A stretch of 63,412 bases of DNA from contig JAAUSF010000011.1 in NCBI GenBank assembly GCA_012033255.1, positions 1 to 63,412 on the forward strand. The letters are read 5' to 3'. This document shows positions 8,746-17,248 of the stretch, piece after piece. Source of the stretch: Cyanobacteria bacterium RU_5_0. GTDB taxonomy: Bacteria > Cyanobacteriota > Cyanobacteriia > Elainellales > Elainellaceae. Position 1 is the first letter of the stretch, and every line of letters begins with the position of its first letter. Below the pieces are notes generated by a model. The model ran no database searches. It was not told the DNA's origin and was given only the letters and a program-made list of their open reading frames with translations. The position numbers and the translations under genes are program-made.

Positions 8746-8911
8746 TGAAATCTGAACCTTGACAACTCAGAGTATGGGGTTCCATCCAGTCACAGGCATT
8801 CGTGTCGCTTCTGTGGATGGGTCAAACTCTGACAGGACAAAGGCGAACTGTACTTTGTACCTCGTTCAAGTCTCCGGTGGGGCAATCTGGAGAATGTTTT
8901 TTGGGGACATT
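8746..8911 (+). ncRNA. Stand-alone HEARO / IscB-type omega RNA, no nuclease gene
   Basis: The segment folds into nested stems: GAACC with GGTTC; CCATCCA (8782-8788) with TGGATGG (8814-8820); GTCA (8821-8824) with TGAC (8830-8833); GAAC (8845-8848) with GTTC (8864-8867); and TCTCC (8871-8875) with GGAGA (8889-8893). It shares CACAGGC followed by ATTCGT, and a GGGGCAATCT loop, with IscB guide-RNA scaffolds as I remember them. Bacterial HEARO RNAs usually precede an iscB gene, but stand-alone copies are known. Here the downstream DNA leads straight into the 3' end of the convergent BON gene with no nuclease ORF. The ORF that overlaps the fold is probably not translated. Confidence 0.6.
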
Positions 8912-8962
8912 GCTATGACATGCTATTTATTACTAGATGTTTTACCTCTACTTAAACAGCCT

Positions 8963-9328
8963 TTAACCAATAGTCACTTGTTCAGTATCCACAGCAGTGG
9001 CACCCTTAACTCCTTTTGCCACAGATACCATCTTGTTTAAAGTCTCTTGACTAGGAACTTTACCTTTCAGAACCACAGTGCTGTTAGTCTGAGCTACGTA
9101 GAGAGTATCAATATCATCCAAGTTGGAATCCTCGTCAAAAGCTAAAGCAACTCGCTTGGCTAAACCGCTTTGGTCATACTCGCCGTCAAGCCCAACTCGC
9201 TCTAGTGGGATCGATGCATCCTTCTCAGATGGTGCTGCGACAGTTGTAGTCGTTCCTTTATTTTGTTGAGTCTGTTGTGAACGTTTCGCAGGCTTATCAA
9301 TTCCAAACAGTCTTTGTAACCAACCCAT
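8963..9328 (-). CDS. BON-domain protein
   Basis: This 121-residue protein has a short basic/Gln-Thr-rich N-terminus (MGWLQRLFGIDK, then SQQTQQNKGTTTT). A BON-type fold occupies about residues 50-120, with the characteristic STVVLKGKVPSQET and VKGATAVDTEQV strands. BON domains are thought to bind lipids or membranes and occur in osmotic-stress proteins such as OsmY; the role of single-BON cyanobacterial proteins is not established. There is no cleavable signal peptide. The start follows AGAGG at proper spacing on the minus strand. The gene stands alone, convergent with the structured RNA region. Confidence 0.8.
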   Translation of the reverse strand: MGWLQRLFGIDKPAKRSQQTQQNKGTTTTVAAPSEKDASIPLERVGLDGEYDQSGLAKRVALAFDEDSNLDDIDTLYVAQTNSTVVLKGKVPSQETLNKMVSVAKGVKGATAVDTEQVTIG

Positions 9329-9681
9329 CTTTTTTACCTCTTTAAGTCCTTTTCCTTATAGGATTCATTAAAAAACGATTTTTTGTTTAGATCCTCCCTC
9401 TATAGGTAGAAAGGTAGAAGATATAGTATGTAAGCTAATTTCATAGAAATTGACGATCGCATTACTAATTTGAACCATAATGGATTGTTGCATTATGTAG
9501 TGCTACGGAAAACTATAGATCTGTAAAATCTTCCTTGTTTTCTGTGTAACCAGCATAAGGAATAGAAAAATAGCTAACCATGCCTCTAATGGGAGAGGTT
9601 ACATAACAACGCGGTAATGACAATAAAAAAGACTTCGCTTTTGCAATAAATGAATGTTTTACTCTCAAACTAAATTCAAAA
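9329..9681. promoter_or_regulatory. Divergent intergenic region
   Basis: This AT-rich 353-bp region separates the divergent BON and receiver genes and must hold both promoters. I see no repeat of the families found elsewhere and no confident -35/-10 pair. Confidence 0.35.
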
Positions 9682-10050
9682 ATGGATCGAATTTTAATAG
9701 TTGATGATATTCCTGACAATATTTTCCTGCTTCAAACCTTTTTAGAAGCGGAAGGATACCAGGTGGATGTAGCAGAAAGTGGTCGTGCAGCGTTAGCAAA
9801 AATTGAAGCCGAGCCTCCTGATTTGATACTACTGGATGTAATGATGCCAGAAATGAATGGTTATGAAGTGACTCGTCGAATTCGACAGAATCGCAAATTG
9901 CCATTTATCCCAGTCGTGCTTGTCACTGGACATGATCAACCTACGGCAGCTGAAGGATTTGATGTGGGTGCTGATGGCTTTATTCGTAAACCTGTTGACT
10001 TCAATGAATTAATGGATCGAGTCAGATCAATTTTACCTTCAGCAGGTTGA
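9682..10050 (+). CDS. Single-domain response regulator (receiver only)
   Basis: The 122 residues make one complete CheY-like receiver: the acidic pair in ILIVDDIPDN, phospho-acceptor Asp in LILLDVMMPEMNGYE, Thr in VLVTGHD, and Lys in RKPVDFNE. The MMPEMNGYEV signature and the PDLILLD strand are typical of receivers from hybrid kinases in cyanobacteria. No output domain follows. No kinase gene is adjacent, so the partner is unknown. Such proteins act by protein-protein contact or as phosphate sinks. The ATG at 9682 begins directly at the first strand, as usual. Confidence 0.88.
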   Translation: MDRILIVDDIPDNIFLLQTFLEAEGYQVDVAESGRAALAKIEAEPPDLILLDVMMPEMNGYEVTRRIRQNRKLPFIPVVLVTGHDQPTAAEGFDVGADGFIRKPVDFNELMDRVRSILPSAG

Positions 10051-10143
10051 CCTTATAAAACTTATGCTCTTGCAAAGTACACGATTTTATATCTATGCTG
10101 CGGATTTTTTCTCACAAACGTAAAACTTAGGCTTCTTTCTTAG

Positions 10144-12102
10144 TTAGATTGTCGAGAAAGGTGATCTGAAATCTGCTGGTGTCAGAGTGCTTGCAGCTAT
10201 TCCTCTCAACCGTGCGATCGTCCGGTTTCCCAATTCGATCAGGGTATCTCGTCCTCGTTGATCGAAATCAAGTTGATTAAACGTCACTCCTCTAGGCAAT
10301 CCCAGGCGATCGCGCCCATTTTGAAAATCTTGAACCCTGGCAAAACCGTGGCGATCGAACACAAACAAATCATTGCCTTCAGCACCCGTCAAGCGATTTT
10401 CACCCCTACCGCCAATGAGCGTATCGTTATCTTCATTTCCTCGCAATTCATCATTCCCCCGATCGCCCCTCAGCCCATCTCGCCCCCGGCTGCCTAGCAG
10501 AAAATCATCGCCATTCGACCCGACCAGGGAATCATTGCCGTTGCCACCGAGCAAGTAATCGTTGCCTGCGCCGCCATTGAGAGTGTCCTTGCCCTCATTG
10601 CCAAACAGCGCATCGAAACTGCCTGCCCCGCTGAGGCGATCGTTCCCAGTTAAACCAGATAGATTCTCGGCTCGATCGGTTCCTTGCAGAATATCATCAC
10701 TCGAACTGCCCAGAATTTCAGATTGGAACGCTTGGAGAATGGCAGAATCCGCTTGAATTAAGCCTGCTCCACTCGTGAAATTACCAGGAGGGGCGATCGG
10801 GATGGCTCCTTTTTGCAGCGCCGTTAGGATTTGCGATCGGCTGAGGCTTTTGCGTCCACCGGCTCGTTGCAACATCAGTGCAATTGCAGCCGCCACATGA
10901 GGAGCCGCCGCAGAGGTACCGGGAAACGAACGGAACCCCAAAACGGTTGTAGAAACGCGATCGGGTGCGGTAATTTCAGGCTTTTGACGAATTTCTGGCG
11001 TTGCAAGACGATTGCCTTGAACATCAAACAGAATTGGAGTTCCACCCACGCTAGAGAAGGTTTCTAGTTTAGGGGGATTGACACCAAAAGCGGGTGTTTG
11101 TCGAAAGGATGCGGCTCCGACGGTGATGGCTCCATCCGCATTCTGGTGTCCGTAGATTGTGGAATTCCCGGTTCCACCCCTGTCATTGACATATTCATAC
11201 GTCACGCCATTATCAGCAGTGTTAGTGAAACTGATCCATTTCAGGAGATTGGGTGGCGGACTTTGCGAATCGGTTTTGCGGGCAATCAGGAGATAAACAG
11301 TTTCCCGTGAGGAAGCGGCGTAAGCGACTCGCTTAGATGGATCATCGGTTCTGCGACGCAAAACGGTTCCATCATCCAGGATTGTGCCACCTGCACCAGG
11401 CAAAACGGGGTTTTCTAAAATGAATGCTTCCAAATCAGACGTGACCCCACCGATCGGCTGATCCCAATTCACCAACAGATCAATCAAACTCGATCGCGGC
11501 ATCTGAATATCCTGAAACAAATCAACTCCTGAGGCAGGGTCAAAGTCATGCGCCTCGTAAGTAGTGCTGCGAAAGGTAAACGTTGTGCTAGGGCGAAAGT
11601 CACTTTGATAAGAGCGATTGCTATTATTTCCTGCTGCTGACACAAAAACAACATTCTGATTCACCGCTTCCGCAATCGCTTGAGCCGGAGCGCCATCTTG
11701 AAAAAACGTTGAAGTTGAGAAGAGGATGTCGTCTACGATGATGTCGGCTCCCGCCTTTGTGAGTTCGCGGATAGCTGTAGCAAAGTCTTGCTCGGTTTCG
11801 CCTGTCGTGTGAAACAACAGTTCTGCCTCTGGCGCAATATCAAAGATGATTTGCAGCAAGGCGCGTCCTTCATCTATTCCTGATGGCAAATCTCGCAAAA
11901 CTCGGACAGGTTTTCTGTACCCATCTGGGTTATCTCGACCAGGCAGATCGCCTTCGGTAATATTGCTGGTGGCACCGTCGAAGGCATCAAAGCTATCGGA
12001 AATAACGCCGATCTTGATGCCCCGACCCTTTAAGTTGAAAAGTTTGCGGGCAATGTTCGATCGGATGACGCGATCGCCCTCACTGGTGACTCGTCCTACC
12101 AT
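10144..12102 (-). CDS. Secreted subtilase (S8/S53-like) with RTX calcium-binding repeats
   Basis: The N-terminal ~420 residues form a subtilase fold. They contain a catalytic Asp in IGVISDSFDAF, the oxyanion Asn in SAAGNN, and the nucleophile Ser in GTSAAAPHVA. The usual HGTHVAG histidine is absent. In its place is IDEGRALLQII, a Glu-containing motif seen in S53-like subtilases where Glu replaces His. From about residue 470 to 590 there are glycine/aspartate nonapeptide repeats (GNDRLSGAG, GNDYLLGGNGNDSL, GNDTLIGGRG) that bind calcium. There is no N-terminal signal, consistent with type I secretion of RTX proteins. It is probably an extracellular protease; the substrate is unknown. No secretion genes are adjacent. 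Confidence 0.88.
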   Translation of the reverse strand: MVGRVTSEGDRVIRSNIARKLFNLKGRGIKIGVISDSFDAFDGATSNITEGDLPGRDNPDGYRKPVRVLRDLPSGIDEGRALLQIIFDIAPEAELLFHTTGETEQDFATAIRELTKAGADIIVDDILFSTSTFFQDGAPAQAIAEAVNQNVVFVSAAGNNSNRSYQSDFRPSTTFTFRSTTYEAHDFDPASGVDLFQDIQMPRSSLIDLLVNWDQPIGGVTSDLEAFILENPVLPGAGGTILDDGTVLRRRTDDPSKRVAYAASSRETVYLLIARKTDSQSPPPNLLKWISFTNTADNGVTYEYVNDRGGTGNSTIYGHQNADGAITVGAASFRQTPAFGVNPPKLETFSSVGGTPILFDVQGNRLATPEIRQKPEITAPDRVSTTVLGFRSFPGTSAAAPHVAAAIALMLQRAGGRKSLSRSQILTALQKGAIPIAPPGNFTSGAGLIQADSAILQAFQSEILGSSSDDILQGTDRAENLSGLTGNDRLSGAGSFDALFGNEGKDTLNGGAGNDYLLGGNGNDSLVGSNGDDFLLGSRGRDGLRGDRGNDELRGNEDNDTLIGGRGENRLTGAEGNDLFVFDRHGFARVQDFQNGRDRLGLPRGVTFNQLDFDQRGRDTLIELGNRTIARLRGIAASTLTPADFRSPFSTI

Positions 12103-12230
12103 AAGGGGCAGGGGGTGGGGAGTAGGGAGTAGGAAAGTAGCAGCATTCGAGGGGATGGTGATCGGGCTATGGTATCTCGTGGAAATGATGGAGTCTATTA
12201 TGCCTTAGATGAGATTAAAGAAGTGATGTG

Positions 12231-12326
12231 TAGGTGACCCTAATGAATTCTGAGGTGGGTGCCATGTCCTACGGACACGCTTCGCGAACACCCGCCCGGA
12301 CAGGCAAGATGCCCATCCCACAAGAA
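12231..12326. repeat. Dispersed MITE-like repeat, family A
   Basis: The element starts TAGGTGACCCTAAT and ends ATGCCCATCCCACAAGAAC. It shares the internal block CCTACGGACACGCTTCGCGA with the copy at 55337-55440 and the end block with 27704-27777 and 59806-59833. Its ends are imperfect inverted repeats. This copy lies in the 331-bp gap between the protease gene and the cysteine synthase gene; otherwise I see nothing there beyond the cysK promoter region. Confidence 0.7.
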
Positions 12327-12433
12327 CTTCAAAAAATTGCCAATGCAAAAATGAATGCCGATTAGCTTAGGATGTGGCTGAGTCAGCCTCCTATTCTGCT
12401 TTAGAATTTGGCTAAGGAAGATAGGACTGTGGC

Positions 12434-13408
12434 ATGGATATCAAGAATGGATTTGTTGGCAGCGTCGGCAATACACCCCTGATCCGGCTCAATAGCTTTT
12501 GCGAAGAAACTGGGTGTGAGATTTTGGGTAAAGCAGAATTTCTTAACCCAGGCGGCTCAGTCAAAGATCGGGCAGCACTCTACATTATTAAAGATGCAGA
12601 AGAAAAAGGTTTAATTCAACTGGGTGGAACAGTCGTTGAGGGAACTGCCGGAAATACCGGAATTGGATTGGCGCACATCTGCAATGCTAAAGGCTATAAA
12701 TGCCTGATTATCATTCCAGAAACCCAGTCTCAAGAGAAAATAGATATGCTGCGAATGCTCGGTGCAGAAGTTCGACCTGTGCCAGCCTTGCCATACCGTG
12801 ACCCCAATAACTACGTTAAACTATCCGGCAGAATTGCGGCGGAAATGGAGAACGCAATTTGGGCAAACCAGTTTGATAATGTGGCAAATCGACAAGCCCA
12901 CTATGAAACCACCGCACCCGAAATCTGGGCACAAACCGACGGTAAGATCGATGCTTGGGTCGCGGCAACGGGAACAGGTGGAACCTATGCAGGTGTCTCG
13001 TTCTTCCTTAAGGAAAAAAATCCTAATGTCAAGTGTGTTTTAGCCGATCCGATGGGAAGTGCCTTGTATAACTATTTCAAGACCGGTGAACTTAAGCTTG
13101 AAGGTAGCTCTATCACTGAGGGAATTGGCACGAGCCGAATCACTGCCAATCTAGAAGGTGCCCCAGTGGACGATGCCATTCGAGTTGATGATCATGAAGT
13201 AATTCGGGTGGTCTATCAACTGTTGCAGAAAGATGGGCTGTTTATGGGCGGCTCAGTCGGGATTAACGTGGGTGCAGCTGTGGCGTTAGCGAAGCAAATG
13301 GGTCCCGGACATACGATCGTCACTGTCCTTTGCGATAGTGGAATACGCTATCAATCTCGTTTATTCAATCGTGAATGGTTAGCCTCAAAAGGGTTATCCC
13401 CTGACTAA
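12434..13408 (+). CDS. cysK: Cysteine synthase (O-acetylserine sulfhydrylase family)
   Basis: This PLP-dependent beta-family enzyme of 324 residues catalyses formation of cysteine from O-acetylserine and sulphide in the cytoplasm. The PLP lysine lies in NPGGSVKDRAA and the substrate loop is EGTAGNTGIGL, rather than the TSGNTGI of enterobacterial CysK. The phosphate-binding segment is GTGGTYAG. The EGTAGNTG variant is common in one cyanobacterial CysK-like subgroup, so a cystathionine-beta-synthase-like activity cannot be excluded. Length and start (MDIKNGFVGSVGNTPLI) fit the family. It is preceded by a family A repeat and followed by the sugar dehydrogenase gene in the same direction, about 135 bases away. 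Confidence 0.88.
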   Translation: MDIKNGFVGSVGNTPLIRLNSFCEETGCEILGKAEFLNPGGSVKDRAALYIIKDAEEKGLIQLGGTVVEGTAGNTGIGLAHICNAKGYKCLIIIPETQSQEKIDMLRMLGAEVRPVPALPYRDPNNYVKLSGRIAAEMENAIWANQFDNVANRQAHYETTAPEIWAQTDGKIDAWVAATGTGGTYAGVSFFLKEKNPNVKCVLADPMGSALYNYFKTGELKLEGSSITEGIGTSRITANLEGAPVDDAIRVDDHEVIRVVYQLLQKDGLFMGGSVGINVGAAVALAKQMGPGHTIVTVLCDSGIRYQSRLFNREWLASKGLSPD

Positions 13409-13543
13409 GGATATAGAGGTTGAATCAGTTTCAGCCATCCATTAAGGCATAACGGCACGAAGAGAGGCTGCTCATTGCTCTGGGTCTTAGTGTTTTTGTG
13501 GGTATTGCAAGTTATTGAGTTGACGATCCCAATCGAAGATTTT

Positions 13544-15316
13544 ATGGCAAATAGCACCGGAAACAGTTTTAATTCAGCGCAATCGATCGCCTTAACCACC
13601 ACACAAACCACCCGCAGTGGAACGCTGAATCACTCAAATTCCAATATCTTTTACAGCGTTCGTCTAAGACGAGCCAGTGATCTGAGTTTGGATCTAAACG
13701 GAGGATCAGCGAAAAATCTGGGACTACAGCTACTAAACCAAAAACGGCAAGTTGTCCAGACTATTAACTTACGGGGAAAACAGCGTCGTTCGATCGATCG
13801 TCGGCTAGAATCTGGGCGATATTTCGTGCGCGTTTTCACCGAAGGTGGCAGCACACGATATCAGCTAAATCTTTCAGCCGTTCCGGATAGTGCAGGTAAC
13901 ACCAGCACTACGGCTCGTCGGCTTGGTAATCTCAGCAGTACATCCGTGCAAGATTGGCTTAGCAAAGGCGATCGCGATTATTATCAGATACGGATGGGCG
14001 ATCGGAGTCAGTTTTCCCTGGCGCTGATCAATCTGACTGCCGATGCCAAAGTGCAACTCCTCAATCGATCGGATTCCCTGATCCGCACGGCAACTGGAGA
14101 ATCCGGAAAATCTAAATTCCTCAATTTAACTCTGGAACCTGGAACCTACTATGTTCGGGTTATTCCCACTCGATTGACTAGCAAGACTCGCTACACATTA
14201 AATCTCGCGGCAACCCCTTTATCATCCGAGCCGCTGCCTGCTCTGCCAGCGATCAACCTAGCCTCACGAGCCAGTGGATTCAACAAACCCGTTCATATCA
14301 CCAGCGCCAAAGATGGCAGTAATCGTCTCTTTGTTGTGGAACAGGACGGACGAATTCGGATTCTCCAAAATGGGACTGTGTTGAACACGCCGTTCCTGGA
14401 TATTGCCGATCGCGTTCGCAGTGCTGGCGAAGAAGGATTGCTCAGCGTGGCATTTCCACCAGATTACGCTAGAAAAGGCTATTTCTACGTCTATTACACC
14501 AATTCGGCTGGAAATAACGTTGTTTCTCGGTTCCGGACGACCAACACCAACGTGGCTGCTCCGAACAGTGAACAAGTGATCCTAACCCTCAATCATCCCA
14601 CCTTTGCGAATCACAATGGTGGACAACTGGCATTCGGTCTGGATGGCTATCTTTATATCGGTACGGGCGATGGCGGCGGCGGCGGCGACCCGAATAACAA
14701 CGCTCAGAACCCAAATTCCCTCCTTGGGAAGATCCTGCGAATCGATGTAGAATCACCTGACACAGCCACTTACACGATTCCCACTACCAATCCCTTCGTT
14801 GGTGCAAAAGATCTACAAAACCGTGTCCGAGATGAGATCTGGGCATTAGGACTGCGGAATCCGTGGCGCTTTTCATTCGATCGTCAAACCAATGATCTGT
14901 TCATTGCTGATGTCGGACAAAATGCTTACGAAGAAGTGAATTTTCAAGTTGGCTCTAGCACCGGCGGCGAAAACTACGGTTGGCGTGTTCTAGAAGGGGT
15001 GCATCGATTCAATAACTCCACCGAAGATATCACAGGGTTCGTGCTGCCGATCGCCGAATATGATCATTCTCAAGGAGAGTCCGTCACGGGTGGTTTCGTC
15101 TATCGCGGAACGACAGAATCAGCCCTACGAGGCGTTTACTTTTACGGCGATTTCATCAGCGGAAAACTCTGGGGAGTGAGACAAAACGGCTCCCAATGGA
15201 CCAATCAACTCTTACTCGAATCGCCCTACCTGATTTCATCCTTTGGCGAAGACGAACAAGGCAATCTCTACCTCACAGACTATGCTGGAGGAGGCGTTTA
15301 CCAAATCACAACATAA
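13544..15316 (+). CDS. PQQ-dependent glucose/sorbosone-dehydrogenase-like protein with N-terminal PPC-type domains
   Basis: The N-terminal ~230 residues hold two beta-sandwich pre-peptidase-like domains (SGTLNHSNSNIFYSV, RYFVRVFTEGGSTRYQL; then YYQIRMGDRSQF, TYYVRVIPTRL). These often mediate export or surface attachment. Residues ~250-590 form the six-bladed propeller of soluble aldose sugar dehydrogenases (GEEGLLSVAFPPDYA, NHNGGQLAFGLDGYLYIGTGDGG, EIWALGLRNPWRFSFD). These use PQQ to oxidise sugars in the periplasm or outside the cell. The frame could start earlier at a TTG (13475), but the ATG at 13544 gives MANSTGNSFN, the common start for such signal-less cyanobacterial proteins. No PQQ synthesis genes are nearby. 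Confidence 0.85.
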   Translation: MANSTGNSFNSAQSIALTTTQTTRSGTLNHSNSNIFYSVRLRRASDLSLDLNGGSAKNLGLQLLNQKRQVVQTINLRGKQRRSIDRRLESGRYFVRVFTEGGSTRYQLNLSAVPDSAGNTSTTARRLGNLSSTSVQDWLSKGDRDYYQIRMGDRSQFSLALINLTADAKVQLLNRSDSLIRTATGESGKSKFLNLTLEPGTYYVRVIPTRLTSKTRYTLNLAATPLSSEPLPALPAINLASRASGFNKPVHITSAKDGSNRLFVVEQDGRIRILQNGTVLNTPFLDIADRVRSAGEEGLLSVAFPPDYARKGYFYVYYTNSAGNNVVSRFRTTNTNVAAPNSEQVILTLNHPTFANHNGGQLAFGLDGYLYIGTGDGGGGGDPNNNAQNPNSLLGKILRIDVESPDTATYTIPTTNPFVGAKDLQNRVRDEIWALGLRNPWRFSFDRQTNDLFIADVGQNAYEEVNFQVGSSTGGENYGWRVLEGVHRFNNSTEDITGFVLPIAEYDHSQGESVTGGFVYRGTTESALRGVYFYGDFISGKLWGVRQNGSQWTNQLLLESPYLISSFGEDEQGNLYLTDYAGGGVYQITT

Positions 15317-15373
15317 CGATCGCCGCCAAGAGCGGGTTACCACCTGTCAATTTTCTGTTGATGGATGGCGTGG

Positions 15374-15510
15374 TGTAGGGGCAGACCAACGTGTCTGTCC
15401 TGAGTTTATATAAGATGCAGACCAACGTGTCTGTCCAAGATGCAGACCAACGTGTCTTGTCCTGGTTTGTATAAGAGCAGACCAACGTGTCTGTCCTGGC
15501 TTATGTAAAG
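15374..15510. repeat. Imperfect tandem repeat of CAGACCAACGTGTCTGTCC
   Basis: Four copies of a ~20-base unit begin at about 15381, 15418, 15442 and 15477, spaced by short AT-rich linkers (TTATATAAGA, TTGTATAAGA). Each unit is partly palindromic (CAGAC...GTCTG). They lie between the sugar dehydrogenase and mgtE. They may mark a dispersed repeat array or binding sites. Confidence 0.65.
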
Positions 15511-15544
15511 CCAATTGCAAAAATTGCATGTAGCCCTTTACGTC

Positions 15545-15710
15545 CGGCGCACCAACAAGGCTAAGATTGGAGGTAGCGATGCCGTATCCCCTAGGTAGGC
15601 ATCGATGTCGAATTACGCATTTTCTATGGACCGAAGTCCATCACCTTACAGTACAATCGTCCCCTAGCCTGGTGAGCCAGTAGGTTTCCCTGCGCGTGGG
15701 GGACTTATAG
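15545..15710 (+). ncRNA. Structured 5' leader of mgtE, candidate cis-regulatory RNA
   Basis: Four stems can be drawn in the 175 bases before mgtE: CGATGCC (15577-15583) with GGCATCG (15598-15604); ATGGAC (15626-15631) with GTCCAT (15636-15641) closed by a CGAA loop; CTGG (15669-15672) with CCAG (15677-15680); and GTCCCC (15659-15664) with GGGGAC (15699-15704) enclosing the previous one. The last arm ends nine bases before the AGGAGG of mgtE, so folding could mask or expose the ribosome-binding site. Mg2+ transporter genes are classic riboswitch targets, but I cannot align this to the M-box consensus. Confidence 0.5.
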
Positions 15711-15719
15711 GAGGATGTC

Positions 15720-17066
15720 ATGCTCACTCAGGAAAAGCAGTTTTTCTTGGCAGAATTGACTGGCTTAAATCAGATGAAGTGGGAGTTAGACCAACTTCCA
15801 GCCGTGGACGTGGGAGATTTCATTGTGAATCTGCCTGCCGAACGGAGAGCGATCGCCTTTCGTCTCCTCAGTAAAGACAAGGCCACGGATGTTTTTGAAT
15901 ATTTACCTGCCGATATTCAAGAAGAGTTAATTAGCTCTTTACAGGCAGCGGATGTTCGTCACTTAGTCGATTCGATGCGTCCGGATGATCGGGCGGAACT
16001 GTTTGACGAACTGCCTGCCCGGATTGTGCGGCGGTTATTACAGCAACTTAGTCCAGCCGAGCGTCAGGCAACGGCAACGATTTTGGGATATCCCGAAGGC
16101 ACTGCCGGACGGATCATGACCACGGAATATGTGCAATTGCGGCAAGGACTCACCGTTGCAGATGCGCTGGAGAAAATCCGTCAATTTGACGAAGACAAAG
16201 AAACGATTTACTACGCTTACGTGATTGACGATCGCCGTAAGTTAGTCAAAGTTATTTCCTTAAGACAACTCCTCTTCTCGATCCCATCGGCCCAGATCCA
16301 AGATATTGCTAGCGATCGAGTCATCAAAGCTCGAACAGAAATGCCACAAGAAGAAGTGGCGCAACTAATGAAGCGCTATGACCTGATCGCCTTGCCTGTT
16401 GTCGATCGCGAAGACCGACTCGTCGGCATCGTCACGATCGATGACATGGTTGATGTCTTGGAAGAAGAAGCAACTGAAGACATTCAAAAATTGGCAGGCG
16501 TTAGCGGTGGGGATGAAGCGGCTTTGTCTCCGCCAAGTGTTACTGTTAGAAAACGTTTACCGTGGCTTTTAGGAAATATTGCCCTTTACATTGGGGCGGC
16601 AAGCGCGATCGCTCCTTATCAGCAAGTGATTGCCCTCGTGCCTGTATTAGCTGTGATCATGCCGATTCTGTCGAATACGAGCGGCAATGTGGCAATCCAG
16701 GCACTATCGGTTACAGTACGAGGCTTAGGAGTCGGGGAAGTCACCCATGCTGATACGCTCAAGATTCTCCGCAAAGAACTGTTAGCTGGAATTGGAACCG
16801 CGATCGCCCTCGGACTGACTCTCGCTATACTGTCGCTCCTTTGGGCAATTCCCTCTGAGCGATGGATCGCTTTAGTTGCCGGATCAGTGATGGTTATTAA
16901 TGTCGTTGTGGCCGCTAGCCTGGGCACCTTACTGCCAATGGCACTGAAACGATTGAATCTCGATCCGGCGTTGATTAGTGGACCTCTGCTGACGACAACA
17001 CTGGATGCGGTTGGGTTTATGACCTTCTTAAGTTTGACCTCAGCAGCAATGCGTTGGTTAGCTTGA
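15720..17066 (+). CDS. mgtE: Magnesium transporter MgtE
   Basis: The 448 residues show the full MgtE order. An N-terminal superhelical domain (LPAERRAIAFRLLSKDKA, DELPARIVRRLLQQL) comes first. Two CBS domains follow at about 140-260 (TEYVQLRQGLTVADAL, VKARTEMPQEEVAQLM, DREDRLVGIVTIDDMVDVLEEE), which sense Mg2+. About five membrane helices come after, with the pore signature PILSNTSGNVAIQ and the final TTTLDAVGFMTF. It is a Mg2+ (or divalent cation) channel in the inner membrane. The ATG follows an ideal AGGAGG. A strongly folded leader precedes the gene and is probably regulatory. Confidence 0.93.
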   Translation: MLTQEKQFFLAELTGLNQMKWELDQLPAVDVGDFIVNLPAERRAIAFRLLSKDKATDVFEYLPADIQEELISSLQAADVRHLVDSMRPDDRAELFDELPARIVRRLLQQLSPAERQATATILGYPEGTAGRIMTTEYVQLRQGLTVADALEKIRQFDEDKETIYYAYVIDDRRKLVKVISLRQLLFSIPSAQIQDIASDRVIKARTEMPQEEVAQLMKRYDLIALPVVDREDRLVGIVTIDDMVDVLEEEATEDIQKLAGVSGGDEAALSPPSVTVRKRLPWLLGNIALYIGAASAIAPYQQVIALVPVLAVIMPILSNTSGNVAIQALSVTVRGLGVGEVTHADTLKILRKELLAGIGTAIALGLTLAILSLLWAIPSERWIALVAGSVMVINVVVAASLGTLLPMALKRLNLDPALISGPLLTTTLDAVGFMTFLSLTSAAMRWLA

Positions 17067-17075
17067 AGAGTGGGT

Positions 17076-17163
17076 TACAGCGATTTTCAGATGAGTAAAC
17101 CACAATTGCGTGTGGATGGGTGGATGGGTGGATGGGTGGATGGGTGGATGGGTGGATGGGTGA
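17076..17163 (+). repeat. Short tandem octamer repeat (GGATGGGT) with a conserved flank
   Basis: The flank ACAGCGATTTTCAGATGAG and the following ~18 bases lead into about six head-to-tail copies of GGATGGGT. The same flank and octamer array recur at 31960-32038. This is a cyanobacterial short tandemly repeated sequence of unknown role. A separate hairpin, GGCGAAC...GTTCGCC, follows at about 17224-17241. Confidence 0.8.
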
Positions 17164-17248
17164 GTGTGTGGCTTATGCCAGGGGAAACGGCTGTAACAAC
17201 TGAACATTGATGCTTTGTGTATGGGCGAACGAGGGTTCGCCTCTATGC

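Noticed and set aside
8759..9040. 93-residue plus-strand ORF
   Set aside because: It overlaps the folded HEARO-like RNA and then runs into the 3' end of the BON gene; the RNA fold explains the conserved look better than protein coding.
15541..15720. M-box or cobalamin riboswitch before mgtE
   Set aside because: Only TACAGT-like fragments match the M-box; neither the M-box core nor the B12 box is present, so I describe it as an unassigned structured leader.
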